Positions 13,354 to 23,069 of a stretch of 64,000 bases of DNA are shown here, one piece after another. This DNA comes from Amblyomma americanum (lineage: Eukaryota > Arthropoda > Arachnida > Ixodida > Ixodidae): assembly GCF_052857255.1 (NCBI RefSeq), contig NC_135498.1:91644757-91708756 (forward strand). The letters run 5' to 3'. The translations under genes and the position numbers were made by a program. Position 1 is the first letter of the stretch. The number at the start of each line of letters is the position of its first letter. The notes under the pieces were generated by a model. That model had not been told where the DNA came from. It was given only the letters and a program-made list of their open reading frames with translations, and searched no databases.

Positions 13354-13743
13354 CTAGGCGACTTTCGGCCGACGTAGCTTGAATGTTTGCGCAGGAGGTT
13401 TCCTCTTCCGGGGTGGCTTTCTGAGTCGCTCTGGCCACGTGAGATACTTGAGACAGTTCGGAAATAATGTAGGAACTGCACCTGTGGAAAGCACGGGCCT
13501 CTTTTCCGCGTAAAGTAGCACTCTTCCATTCAGCTCCGCGTAACATGCCCGGGATATCGCGTCCTCTGCAAAGTGCTTGGCGCAGACACGGTCAGTTGGC
13601 ATTAACGTCCGGTCTGCCCTAGGAATAGCATGGCGCCACTTGTCCAAACGAACATTGTCGGACGGAGCTTTGAATAATGGCACATGCTGCGCACATGTCC
13701 GGTAGCCCAAATTGCAGTTCGGCACGAAGCACTTTCTTCCCAT
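13354..13743 (-). CDS. THAP-domain protein (P-element transposase N-terminal part)
   Basis: 129 aa with an ATG start. It begins with the THAP zinc module MGRKCFVPNC: C5-x4-C10, W36, P41, then C54-x2-H57 followed by F58, and ends the domain with AVPTLFP at residues 89-95. The C-terminal tail is basic (RKPPRKRKPP) and could be a nuclear localisation signal. THAP domains bind specific DNA; in P elements they recognise sites near the termini. The leucine zipper, GTP-binding and catalytic regions of a full transposase are missing, so it cannot be an active transposase alone. Either it is the surviving first exon, or a short DNA-binding product that could act as a repressor. The ORF lies 600 bp inside the right terminus. 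Unit 2 encodes the same protein with one change (L to F). Confidence 0.85.
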   Translation of the reverse strand: MGRKCFVPNCNLGYRTCAQHVPLFKAPSDNVRLDKWRHAIPRADRTLMPTDRVCAKHFAEDAISRACYAELNGRVLLYAEKRPVLSTGAVPTLFPNCLKYLTWPERLRKPPRKRKPPAQTFKLRRPKVA

Positions 13744-14019
13744 TGCACAGCACTCAGTGCAGTACTAACCTGCTGTGGGCTACCCTGCCGAAGGTAGCCA
13801 AACACAAAGTCTTGGTACAAATTAGAAGATTTTATTATAAACAGCACAGCAGCGCAGCTGCACCATCCGAAATGTGCCAAAAACACGTGCGCAGTGCCGC
13901 GCCACGCGAGACCGAGGCGCCCAGCCTGGGCCCGCCTTTCGGAGCGCCCTCTAAGTTTGCGACCGGTTTCCATGGCACCCCCCCCCCCCCCCCCCCCCTC
14001 TACCACCCTGAACATATTG
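13744..14019 (-). other. Presumed 5' region of the THAP ORF; ends in a poly-C tract
   Basis: No coding sequence. Lies between the THAP start codon and the solo LTR, within the P-like element, and should contain its promoter if active. A run of about 20 C lies at 13,979-13,998; its unit 2 counterpart (39,928-39,939) is shorter. Confidence 0.3.
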
Positions 14020-14263
14020 TGACGAACCATTTTACATCCAACCATTTTACAAGCCCATCGTCATCTGCAGCATTTCATCTTCAGTGCCGATCTTCTCGTT
14101 CGCGATCGGGACCATCGCTCGGTGGCCCCGAGTAGTGTGACGAAGAAGACGACGAACTGCGCAGTGGCGCGGGCAGGAGCGCTCGCGCTAGGCCGGCAGC
14201 CATTAAATCATCTCATTTCCATCGAACATCGTGTCTCTTTCTTCGGCTGGCCGCCACGTAACA
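14020..14263. mobile_element. Solo LTR, shortened at one end
   Basis: Starts tgacgaac and ends ccacgtaaca (TG...CA). ATAT follows at 14,264-14,267, and ATAT precedes it at 14,014-14,017 with two extra bases. The unit 2 copy (39,961-40,238) has clean ATAT duplications and 34 more bases near its 5' end. No internal retroelement sequence remains, as expected after LTR-LTR recombination. Confidence 0.6.
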
Positions 14264-14310
14264 ATATTTTGGCCGCGAGCGGGCGGCGCTCTGGCGCACG
14301 GCGGGGGAGA

Positions 14311-14345
14311 GTGTCAACACCTCAGTATGTTATTCTTACACCGTG
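14311..14345. repeat. Right terminal inverted repeat of the P-like element
   Basis: Begins gtgtcaacacctcagtat and ends ttacaccgtg; reverse-complements the left end with a 5-nt gap and one mismatch. Confidence 0.85.
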
Positions 14346-14720
14346 CTCAGGGCATAAACGGAGTTGGGAAGGTAGAAAGAGAAGGAAAAGAGTGGGTGGG
14401 TGGGTGTAAATCAAGAAGAAAAGGTGGGCAGATCTAACGAAGACGTGGAGGTAGCGGTGATGTGGCCCCTGCGTCCAAGCAATATTTGAGATCCGGTTGT
14501 CCGGCAGGAAATCCGGTGCTGAGATAACCATTGTGTTGTTTGCGGTCAAATATGATTAGACATCAGTTTTGCTCCAAACGAAAAATTGATTAATTTTTTG
14601 AGGAAATGAAATGGCGGTGTAATAGTCTCTGATCTTGGTAGGTCGAAATCTGACAAGAATATTTTTAGGGGGGGGGGGGGGGCGGCCCGAGGTCAAAGGC
14701 CATGTCACCATTGTGGACCA
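14346..14720. repeat. Repeat A, copy 2, right part
   Basis: Resumes repeat A similarity with gcataaacggagttg, aaaaggtgggcagatctaa and gcccctgcgtccaagcaata, matching 1,198-1,320. Later parts match the tandem motif more loosely and include a poly-G tract near 14,669. Confidence 0.75.
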
Positions 14721-15332
14721 GGCTGGCCATGGTGAACTTTGCAGAGATAGAGCACCTTATGTAGTTTACAGCAAAGCTGTTGCTGTAGCAGGGATCATAA
14801 GGTTATTTCAGTCATCAGGATACACGGAATCGGAGATCCGAGTTTTGCATCCAGTAGAACTTTCGCTCTAAAAATTGCAGTCCACTTTCGTAGTGGGTCT
14901 TCCTGGCAACACTGAGTACGGCTTTTCACTGTACAGCGTAAGGAGGGCCATAAAGGAGTAAACTTCCCGGCACCGCCGTCTGTGTGAAGCCTGCACCTGA
15001 AAACAGTGGCAGGTGGAGAGAAGGGAATCCCCCTTCACGCCACTTGTAGAGGAGAGTAGGGAGAGGCCGGACGAAGAATGACCCACCATGAATGAAAATG
15101 ACTAAGAGTGACTCAGAAAAGACGAATGAAAACTGCGATTAGGAATAGAAATGTAATAAGAATAGAAGCAGAAGCATAATCACAAATAGAATATAATTAG
15201 AACCGGAACAGATTGGTGAGTGAACGAAAAGGAATCAGAAATGGAAGCGAATCGCATTTCCACGACATCAATCCAATTGCTCGCCGCTATTCCTTTTTCT
15301 TCTTATTGTGCAAATTTGCACCTTGAAGTAAG
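14721..15332. other. No gene recognised
   Basis: Includes a region of short imperfect gaatagaa-like repeats at about 15,140-15,200. Nothing else stands out. Confidence 0.35.
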
Positions 15333-15640
15333 TTAAAGGAAAATGTAAAGGCTGGATCCTTTGTTGAATATCAAAAGGGTTCGATGCTGAGGCCAGCTAG
15401 TGTCCACATGCGCGAGTCTGGCTGGCGGATGTCTTGGATGGTAGCCTTGGCTGAGCAGATGGTCGCTCGAAGCTCGAAGTCCGGGCCAAGTCTCCATAAT
15501 GTGATTCAGCGTTGCCTCCTTGGCGGGAGCGGGGCAGAAGGGACATTTCAGCGGAGGGATATGCGACCTGGATGACAAGGACGCCCTGACCGCAGGAGCC
15601 AGCACATCGCCCGCTCGAATTCTTCGCTGCGGCAACTTAA
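15333..15640 (-). pseudogene. LINE ORF2 C-terminal remnant
   Basis: The minus-strand frame has CPFCPAPAKEATLNHIMETW followed by a ~45-residue tail ending near SWPQHRTLLIF. A CxxC-H-(C/W) knuckle of this form is typical of the C terminus of many LINE ORF2 proteins; the last cysteine appears to be replaced. No RT sequence adjoins. Unit 2 copy at 41,317-41,619. Confidence 0.5.
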
Positions 15641-15646
15641 GGGAGC

Positions 15647-15809
15647 TTTGGAATAGGGGGACCCTTTTGATTAGGTGCAAGTGGAATAGCGGAGCGACAG
15701 GTCGCATGCTCAGAACAATAACCCCGATGGGGCTCTTGTACTGCGCATGAGCACTGGATCCCAGCTATTTTCCAACACCCCTGAACCGATAGGGTCCCCC
15801 TGTTCTAAA
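15647..15809. mobile_element. Small inverted-repeat element (MITE-like), copy 1
   Basis: Left end tttggaatagggggaccct, right end agggtccccctgttctaaa: inverted termini ~163 bp apart with no coding capacity. The right half also resembles the element at 22,601-22,746. Confidence 0.55.
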
Positions 15810-16880
15810 CGGCCTTTTCCCACGGCGAGTTAGGGCGCGTCAGGTTGCCTTTGCTCGCGAGGACGGCTTTCTGAAGCTTTCAGGCTCCATGCATGAAGCG
15901 ACGCAATCAAGGATTGAAGCGTGTCTGCATGTCATCACGTGTGCCTCATCGCGCTGACAGTATTTGTCCGAGAGATGCCCTTCCGCCAATCGCCTACTGA
16001 TCGCCGTGCATGGGTACAACAATCACTGCGCGCCCGTCTGCTCTGCCGAGTACGCTGCGTTACAATGATGAGCCATTCGGAGAATTTTCCCTTCTCTAGA
16101 AAATTTAAGACAAAAAGTGAAAAGAGAACCCTTGCTGAGTTGGAAGTCAACTTAAACACAAAAAATGTTTGCTTTTTTCTTCCAGACTGACGAGGTTCAA
16201 AAGCTCCAACCTGAACAAAAAATACTGTAAGAAGAAGACGAGGACAACGCATTACTACCGGACTTCGTCGTCATCGCTGGAGGCTAGGAGCGCGTGTCTC
16301 GGTGTGAAGGTGCTGCCTCCGGCTCTCCTGTCCCGGTGCTATCTGAATGCTGCCAGCGTTGGTCGCCGTTATTCATCAGTAAACTCACTATTCAACGCAA
16401 ACACTGAACCATCGAATAGCTGATCTGCTCAATAAATACCCTGATATTAAGCAACAATTGAGAATGGTGCTTCCATGCGGGCGTTTAACAAAAGACTTAC
16501 CGGCTTCTTTTCTTTGGCCTAAAAAAGGCCGTTTGCTACAAAGTCTACCCCATACCTTCCACTTTCTTCCCTTCTCTCTTCGCTTAAGCATGTCGATTCC
16601 GTTTTTTTTTGTCACCTTAGTGTCTTAACTATGGTGCATTGATGCACAATGCATTTTCATATCGATTCTTCATGTTAGTTTCTTGAATTTTCAGTTGTTT
16701 TTTTCTCACTCATCTGTGTTATATGTGCTTGTTAATATCTTTTGCTTTTTGTGTACAGTTGTCATGGATGAATGAGTAATATGAGTTCTGTGTAAAAATT
16801 GCCCGCTGCTCTGCGTGTAGCAGTGAAAAGGGGGTGACACTTCGCCCACCAACCTTGTCCGCCTTTTCGTCGCCTCTCGG
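15810..16880. other. No gene recognised
   Basis: Several short open frames on both strands, none with a recognisable motif. Confidence 0.35.
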
Positions 16881-16914
16881 TAATCAAAGCATCGTTTCAA
16901 ATTAACTTTGAAAC

Positions 16915-17160
16915 TATGCACACAAGAACAGAAAAGAAAATTTTGTACAAAACTGCACCGATTTCAAAGCACCCGAGTCCTGTCAGGATGGCCGAGCAAT
17001 CCAAGGCGCTGCGTTCAGGTCGCAGTCCGGTCTTCCGGGCGTGGGTAATTCGAATCCCACGCCTGTCATCACTTTCTTTCTTTTTATGCACACAAGACTA
17101 AGACGGAAGGTTTTACTCTGCACCGATTTCCCTGCACCCGTCTTCTGTCCGGATGCCATT
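16915..17160. repeat. Imperfect ~75 bp direct repeats flanking the tRNA-like sequence
   Basis: tatgcacacaaga, ctgcaccgatttc and ctgtc-ggatg occur in the same order at 16,914-16,993 and again at 17,085-17,155, a spacing of about 171 bp. Confidence 0.6.
16982..17068 (+). pseudogene. tRNA-Leu(CAG)-like pseudogene
   Basis: D arm (GCC/GGC), anticodon stem-loop ctgcg-ttcaggt-cgcag with anticodon CAG, and a long variable arm (ccgg/ccgg) identify a class II leucine tRNA. The T loop has three extra bases (gtggg-taattcgaat-cccac), and the acceptor stem has mismatches at positions 2-71 and 7-66, so it is probably not functional. No CCA is encoded. Unit 2 copy (42,968-43,054) is identical. Confidence 0.65.
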
Positions 17161-18965
17161 CTACTTCCGGCTACCGTTCGGTGCGGACGCAGGATCGTGA
17201 GTTCTGGAGGAGCGGTGTTAGCGGCTCTTGCTGGCCGCGGAAACAGATTTAATGCCGACGCAGATAACGAGTACGAGATTGTTTTGCCTACTCTGGCAGC
17301 AGGACGTGCTGTTCTTAACACGGTATCCCTTGACGGTGACGTGGGAGCGAGGCCCTACAGTATCGAAGATTTTCGGGACGCCCTCGCCAACGTTCGTTCT
17401 CTCCATGACGTCGTGGCGTTGGGGGCGTATCAGATTAATCATGTGTGGGCGGGGACTTTCAGCAGTGCTGAAGCGGCGAAGAAGCTTGCAGTATTCAAAA
17501 CGCTACAAGTGAAATGACGCCGGTGCATCATCTTCGACCCCTAGGATCAGCAGGTAAGGCTGCACTTACATCGGATGCTGCACGGCGTCGCTGACGACGA
17601 CTTCCGGACTGCTTTCGAGGCGTTCGGAAACGTGACGGAGGTGACACGGGAGCGTTGGCCCGCCCAAGGGATGAAGGAGAAAGGCTCAACCACAAGAACC
17701 GTGCTACTCAAGTTGAAGCCGGGAATGAAGGTGGATGATTTGCCACACCAGTTGCGAGTAGCCGGTGAGCTGGCCCTCGTGGATGTGCCCGGGCGACCGA
17801 TGCAGTGCCTGCGTTTCAACGGCACGGGTCACGTTCGGCCGCGACTGCAAGGTGCCCAGGTGTTCCCAGTGCAGGCGCTACGGCCACGCGGACGCGGACT
17901 GCGTCCGTACCTACGCGTCGGTGACCGGGCTCGGAAAGGCGAACGACACCGTGGAACTCAAGGGCGCCGCCGAGGCGGAGGAAGCAGCGACTGGTACGGA
18001 CGAGCGGGCAAGCCGGCTTCAACGCTTGCGACGTCTGTGGATTCCAGTGATAGCAGCCAGGCTGGCGACGAACCAGCGAGCCAAACACTGACGGCAGCCT
18101 CCCTCGGCTTCGCTAAGGGAACGGGGCATGACCTCCAGAGCCTGAGGCCGTCGAGGCAAAAGACCCGAACGAGGACCACCACGAGAAGAGCGGCGCCCGC
18201 ACAACTCTCCTCACGCCCCCGTCACCTCCCCGCCGAAGCGTCCCCACGACCAGACCACCCCCCAAGGGGACAAGCTGATAGTGCCCGGCTTCGAGGAACC
18301 CCCAGCAAAGACGGCTCAAGCCCGGCGTCCGATGCTTCGGCCGCGGCCAATCTTTTTGGCTGGCAAGCAGGCCGGCGACAAGGTACTCCTCAACCAGGCC
18401 GATGTTCTTCCGCCGGACGATACCGGCGGCAACAGTGGCGTCTAGCCGCGCGCTAGACGTGGGAAGTAAGCACCATGCTGTTGGGTCCTTCCTCTTGCGT
18501 AAAAATGGCTCCTGCCTCCGCCTTTATAGTCGCTACATTGAATGTAAGGGGTTTGGCGACTATGAAAAATCAAGGGCAGGTGTACCGACTTATTACGGAG
18601 CGCGATATATATGTATTGGCCGTGCAGGAGACGAAAGTAGACGGCAACGAAGGAACCGACGGCATGGTGCGACGCTTCACGACTACATTTTTGCTGTCGT
18701 CCGTCATGCAGTGGGGACATCGGCTGGATGCTTGCTCTTTTAAAGATGATGCTGGGGCTAGAGGTGCAGGCTTTTATTTCGTGTGTGTTTGGACGGTGTA
18801 TTGTCCTTGATTTTTCTCTTAACAGGATTGAGTTGCCCATTGTTACCGTGTATGCACCGAATGTGGTTGAGGAAAGAGTTGCTTTTTTCCAAACTATCCA
18901 AGAGCGCTTTTGCATGGAGAGACAGCTCATTGTCTTAGGCGACTTCAGTCGTCTCCTTAATGCAA
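17085..18965 (+). pseudogene. LINE D fragment: gag-like ORF1 plus start of endonuclease
   Basis: ORF1-like protein in several frames: one frame to a stop at 17,517, then a frame with an in-frame TAG near 17,549 and continuing at 17,575. Zinc knuckles are split by a frameshift near 17,825 (PMQCLRFNGTGHVR in one frame, KVPRCSQCRRYGHADADC in another), with the first knuckle's second Cys changed to Phe. ORF2 starts near 18,505 with APE endonuclease motifs ATLNVRGL, LAVQETK, VTVYAPN and LIVLGDF, and breaks off near 18,965 in an A-rich stretch before a SINE. RT is absent. CCHC ORF1 followed by APE endonuclease is standard LINE organisation; clade uncertain. Confidence 0.8.
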
Positions 18966-19040
18966 AAACAGAAATACAAAATACAGAAATAAAAAAAGAA
19001 ATAAAAAAGACAGACATACAAAATACACGACAGCCGTGGA

Positions 19041-19317
19041 GCCGCCGCGGTGGCTCAGGGGTTAGGGCGCTTGGCTACTGATCCGGAGTTCCCGGGTGGG
19101 AACCCTACCGCGACGGCGCCCGCCGTGCGGTAATGTCAGTGCACGCTTAGGATACCCAGGTGGTCGAAATTATTCCGGAGGCCTCCACTACGGCACCTCT
19201 TTCTTCCTTTCGTCTCTCAGTCCCTCCTTTATCCCTTCCTTTAAAGCGCGGTTCAGGTTTCCGCCGCGAAGTGAGATAGATACTGCGCCATTTCGCTTCC
19301 ACACACAAAAAAAATTC
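19041..19317 (+). mobile_element. tRNA-derived SINE, plus strand, downstream of LINE D
   Basis: Head gccgccgcggtggctcaggg through cttggctactgatccgg; the B box is degraded (gggtgggaaccc). The body is shared with the other copies and ends gcgccatttcgcttcc plus an A-rich tail. About 20 bases are missing between head and body relative to the 4,126 copy. Confidence 0.75.
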
Positions 19318-19364
19318 ATTTTCAATTACGATAGCTTCTGTTACATACAGGTTGCAACGCAGGC

Positions 19365-21930
19365 GGTGAGATTAAAAGTGCGCACATGGCGAGAAAGCAA
19401 TAAGATACTCGGGAAAACTGCAGAATGGGTTCAGAAGGCATAAGCGCGGTTAGCTGACAGGCTGTTCGCGCTTATCTAATGCATAGATATATGTAGGGCG
19501 TAAAATAGACCTTTGTATTTAGCCTTCTTGGACATAAGCTGTGCATAAGACCACATGAACAGGGAACTCCTATGGAACATGCTCTGATAGAGGAAGATAT
19601 CCGCCATGAGAGAATTCATTTCCTACTAGAAATATGCCGAGATAATAAAGTTGAAATGACATGAGAAGAGATGAGAAGCATAACTGGCAAGGAACAAAGA
19701 ATTAAGGCGAGGTTGTCCTCTATCATCTTTAGAATACAAGAAAGTAATTAGATAACAATATGTCCTACAGATTAGCCAGAAAGGTAGCAGACCAGCGGGT
19801 CCCCGGTTTAATTCATTCGGACGATGTTGCACTGTTAGCAGATAGCCAAGAAAATTTGCGAACACTTGCTAATCCTTTTGAAGACGAAGGACTACGTTTT
19901 GGACTTCACTTTAGCTCGATTATTCAGGTCTGATTATATTCAACGACAGAACTGATCAAACGTTTGCAATATGTGGCCATAAATTAAACGGAGTGGCCGA
20001 GTACAATTATCGCGGGGTATGGGTTAACGACGGACAGATATACGTGATGGAAAAACACGGAAAGGCTTCTACCACGTAAGCGCGAAGAGATGCCGGGGGA
20101 TAACGAAACATAGGTTAATATGGGGGTACAACAAATACAAAGTACTGAAAGGAATTTGGAGCGGAATAACGATGCCAGAGCTTACTTTCGGGAACGCGGT
20201 TTTTTGCCTGAGAACAAAAGTTCAGTTGAGACCGAAAATAAACCAGAGAGCTGTTGGAAAATTAGCACTACAGGTTCTCAGTGTAAACCAACAAACGAGG
20301 CAGCACAGGGGGATATCGATTGGGCAGCGTTCGAAGCACGAGAAGCTCAGGGAAATATATTATACGAAATATGCCAGAGGAAATTGGACGATAAAATACG
20401 GGAAGCTAAGGTATTTATATGCTTATACAGAAAGAGCGTTGACACACAGTGGCAAAAAGCGACTGTAGGAAACCAGCCAGTTACAACGCGGAGTTTCTCC
20501 AGCGCGGAGTTTCTACAGCACGGAGTTTCTCCAGCGTGCAGGACACAAAGACGGAGAAAAAAAAGCCTCAAACAACATGCAATAGCGCAGAAGGTGAAAA
20601 TTTGATTATTTCGAAGGGAAAGAAGCAGAGTGTAGAACATCAAAATTCCCAAAAGCAGATGTGGACAGAAACTTTACGTGATAACTCGAGGCAGCACGGA
20701 ACTGTTTAAGGCTGGGTAAGAGTGTCTTAGAACGCGAAGTTGTAAATAGAAATTTAACCAAGATGACACGTGTGCAGCGTGTGGTAAATATGTGGAAACA
20801 ACTAAACATATTATACTATAATGTGGCGATATCCAACCGCATGTGGATGCAAATAAAGTCTCTCTTTCTGAGGCTTAGAGGTAACAAAGGGCATGTGAAT
20901 GAATCTTCGGTGGAAATTAGCAAAAATCGATTGGAAGGTTGGTGGCTACAAATCCTGCGGATGACATAAGTTGTGAAGTGTTGGATTAAAAATGTTTTAA
21001 AAGATAATTGCTAATTTATTGACAGATTTATTAAACCGTTACAGAAATAGAAAGCAAAAGAGTGGAGTATGGTGGCGACTAGAACCACCCGGTGTCAAAC
21101 GGGACGCTCTTTCAGGAATGTCGACACGAAAGGAAGAAAGTGAACTATAAAACTGACGCGCAAGCAGCGGGAAAGCAGTTGGGGGAACAAGTAATTTTCA
21201 GTTAAGAAAAAGGAATAGAGAGGGCTCTGTGGAAAACCAGGACTCTGACGACATCGGCACATACAGAATGTTGAAGCCGGGAATTGCGAAAGAAAATATG
21301 TACGATCATCATGGGGGAAGTAGGCGCTGCGGTGGCTCAGTGCTTATGGCGCTCGGCTCCTCACCCGAAAGACGCGGGTTCGATCCCGGCCGTGGCGGTC
21401 GCATTTCGATGAAGGCTAAATTCTAGAAGCCCCTCTATACTGGGCGATGTCAGTACACGTTAAAAAAACCCAGGTGATCGAAATTTGCGACGCCCTGCCC
21501 TACGGCGTCAATCATAGCCCAAGTTGCTGTGAGACGTTAAGCGCCCCATAAAAGAAACTGATTTTAGGAAAAGCTATCTCTATCTAATTCGAGGCCAGGA
21601 CGGGAGTTTTGCGGACTAAGGCATATCGACTCAGGTACCACGAGATAGACATATTGCGTGGTGCGTGTGGACAAGAGTAGGAAACGGCTGAACACGACAG
21701 TTTTCTGTAAAGGGTTTCACGCTACAGTTCAAAGCAGTGGGGCTGATTCATTCAAAGCATTGTGTTTTACGCGCAATGAAGGTAAAATGGATTTTAAGCG
21801 GGTAGAAGTAACCAAGCGAAGGTTATCTGACTGGTGACTAAAATCCAGACAAAAGTGAAATTACACAAGCCAAGGCTAGGTGGCGTGAACCAAGGCCTGA
21901 TTTAAAGGGTTCAGCGTTACCCGTCTATCC
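19365..21930 (+). pseudogene. Older, 5'-truncated relative of LINE B
   Basis: Aligns with LINE B from the middle of RT (aactgcagaatgggttc at 19,420 against 10,403) to the 3' terminus (gatttaaagggttcagc near 21,900). The knuckle-region block cgggagttttgcggactaag and the final gttatctgactggtg are clear. Many stops and frameshifts. The 3' end has only a decayed remnant of the ATCC tail (cgtctatccagc). Interrupted by the SINE at 21,322. Confidence 0.75.
21322..21562 (+). mobile_element. Second-type tRNA-derived SINE, inserted in the old LINE B relative
   Basis: Head aggcgctgcggtggctcagt with B box gggttcgatcccggc, then gatgtcagtacacgttaaa and gagacgttaagcgcccc. The tRNA part and 3' end differ from the other SINEs here. 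LINE similarity stops at atgggggaag and resumes at ttcgaggccagga, so this is a nested insertion. Confidence 0.75.
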
Positions 21931-22600
21931 AGCGGGTATTGGCGGAAAGTCGATGAGGTCGAAGAACACATGATTAGTGCAGGAAATGCATTGCGTAATT
22001 ATTAAATCGGTGGTGCGCGGGAACAAAATGAATCCGAAATTCCTGAAACCTCTGAGACAGTGAGAATTGGCCCTGACCAATGTGGACGTTAAACTGCCAC
22101 CCACTTCTTATGTAAGGAACTGGATTTGCCTTGCATGTTGAATAAGCGTATGATGTCATTGCATTCCTCTGCGGCGCCACTCATAGCCTGAGCATATTTA
22201 GCGTGTTTGACCCCACAAACTTAACTAAATATCAACAATGCAACAGAAACCCGGAACCACGGGCTCTTGTTTGCACGTAACAAACAAACCCATGCTTCAT
22301 AAAATTAATATCGACAAAGTGACTCCTTTCATTCTCAAAAAAAACTTTCGAATTTGAGCGTCCATCACCCCCACATCAGAGAGTGAAGCGTCAAATAAAG
22401 TATAATCTACATAAAATTGAAATACCCATCAGTGGGCCTCAACATTTAGGTCTCAAAATTAAAACTTTTTCGTTGATATTTTAATGACGGCAAGCATATT
22501 GTTTCTTGCTGCGAGGTCAGAGCTACAGTGTAGCTCTTGGTTTACATGACTGCAATACGCACGTAGAAGATTGAATCGACAGGTAAATAGGAAACATGCA
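21931..22600. other. No gene recognised
   Basis: AT-rich, no motif found on either strand. Confidence 0.35.
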
Positions 22601-22746
22601 GAACTGGAGGACCCTATCGGTTCGGTAGATAACCGGGCGCCAGTGGGGAGGGGCTGCACAATACAGGACCTAGTGTTCTTATTCTGCACATACTCCCCGC
22701 TATTCCCGCATCTCCCTATAACCGATAGGGTCCTCCTATTCTAAAA
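22601..22746. mobile_element. Small inverted-repeat element (MITE-like), copy 2
   Basis: Perfect 17-bp inverted arms: ggaggaccctatcggtt at 22,606-22,622 and its reverse complement at 22,720-22,736. Its right half is similar to that of the element at 15,647-15,809. Confidence 0.65.
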
Positions 22747-22775
22747 CTCCTTGCAGACTAGAAAGCAGGAAAGAG

Positions 22776-22922
22776 TCAGTCCACTTGCCAGTTGTGCCGG
22801 ATTCTGCTGGTGAACCTGAGCAGCTTCACGAGGAACAGACACTTGCGGAGGTCCCCTCGACGCCGGAGCCCTTGGATCTTGAGGAGGGCCAGCGCCTCAG
22901 CCTCGTTGACGTTCAGCACCAT
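22776..22922 (-). CDS. Candidate short first exon or micro-ORF, unidentified
   Basis: A 48-codon minus-strand frame starting MVLNVNEAEALALLKIQGLR and ending RHNWQVD. Its third positions are strongly G/C (CTG, CTC, AAG, GAG, ATC, TTC, GTG), unlike the AT-rich surroundings. A CACGTG box and an inverted CCAAT box lie ~105-125 bp upstream on the same strand. A GC-type donor-like site (ctg/gcaagt) occurs in the last codons, so it may be a first exon. The region is identical between units 1 and 2 while nearby DNA differs by a few percent. The plus strand is also open here (76 codons from 22,785 without an ATG). I recognise no family. Confidence 0.35.
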   Translation of the reverse strand: MVLNVNEAEALALLKIQGLRRRGDLRKCLFLVKLLRFTSRIRHNWQVD

Positions 22923-23027
22923 GACGAAGACAGCAGCTGCAGCTCCTGCGACAACACGAACACACCGTCACAGAGACGACAACAGAATGAGCCGTCGGAC
23001 TTGGTGTGCACATAGACCAAGAGTTGT

Positions 23028-23048
23028 CACGTGACCTTCGAAGCCAAT
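23028..23048 (-). promoter_or_regulatory. CACGTG and CCAAT boxes upstream of the candidate exon
   Basis: cacgtg at 23,028-23,033 and ccaat at 23,044-23,048 (attgg when read on the minus strand). Spacing is compatible with a TATA-less promoter driving either strand. Same arrangement at 49,017-49,037. Confidence 0.35.
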
Positions 23049-23069
23049 CAGTGACAAGAATGGGGAGAG

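Noticed and set aside
17041..18456. ORFs of 158 and 293 codons as cellular genes
   Set aside because: Across frames they spell out LINE ORF1 with CCHC knuckles, followed directly by a LINE endonuclease.
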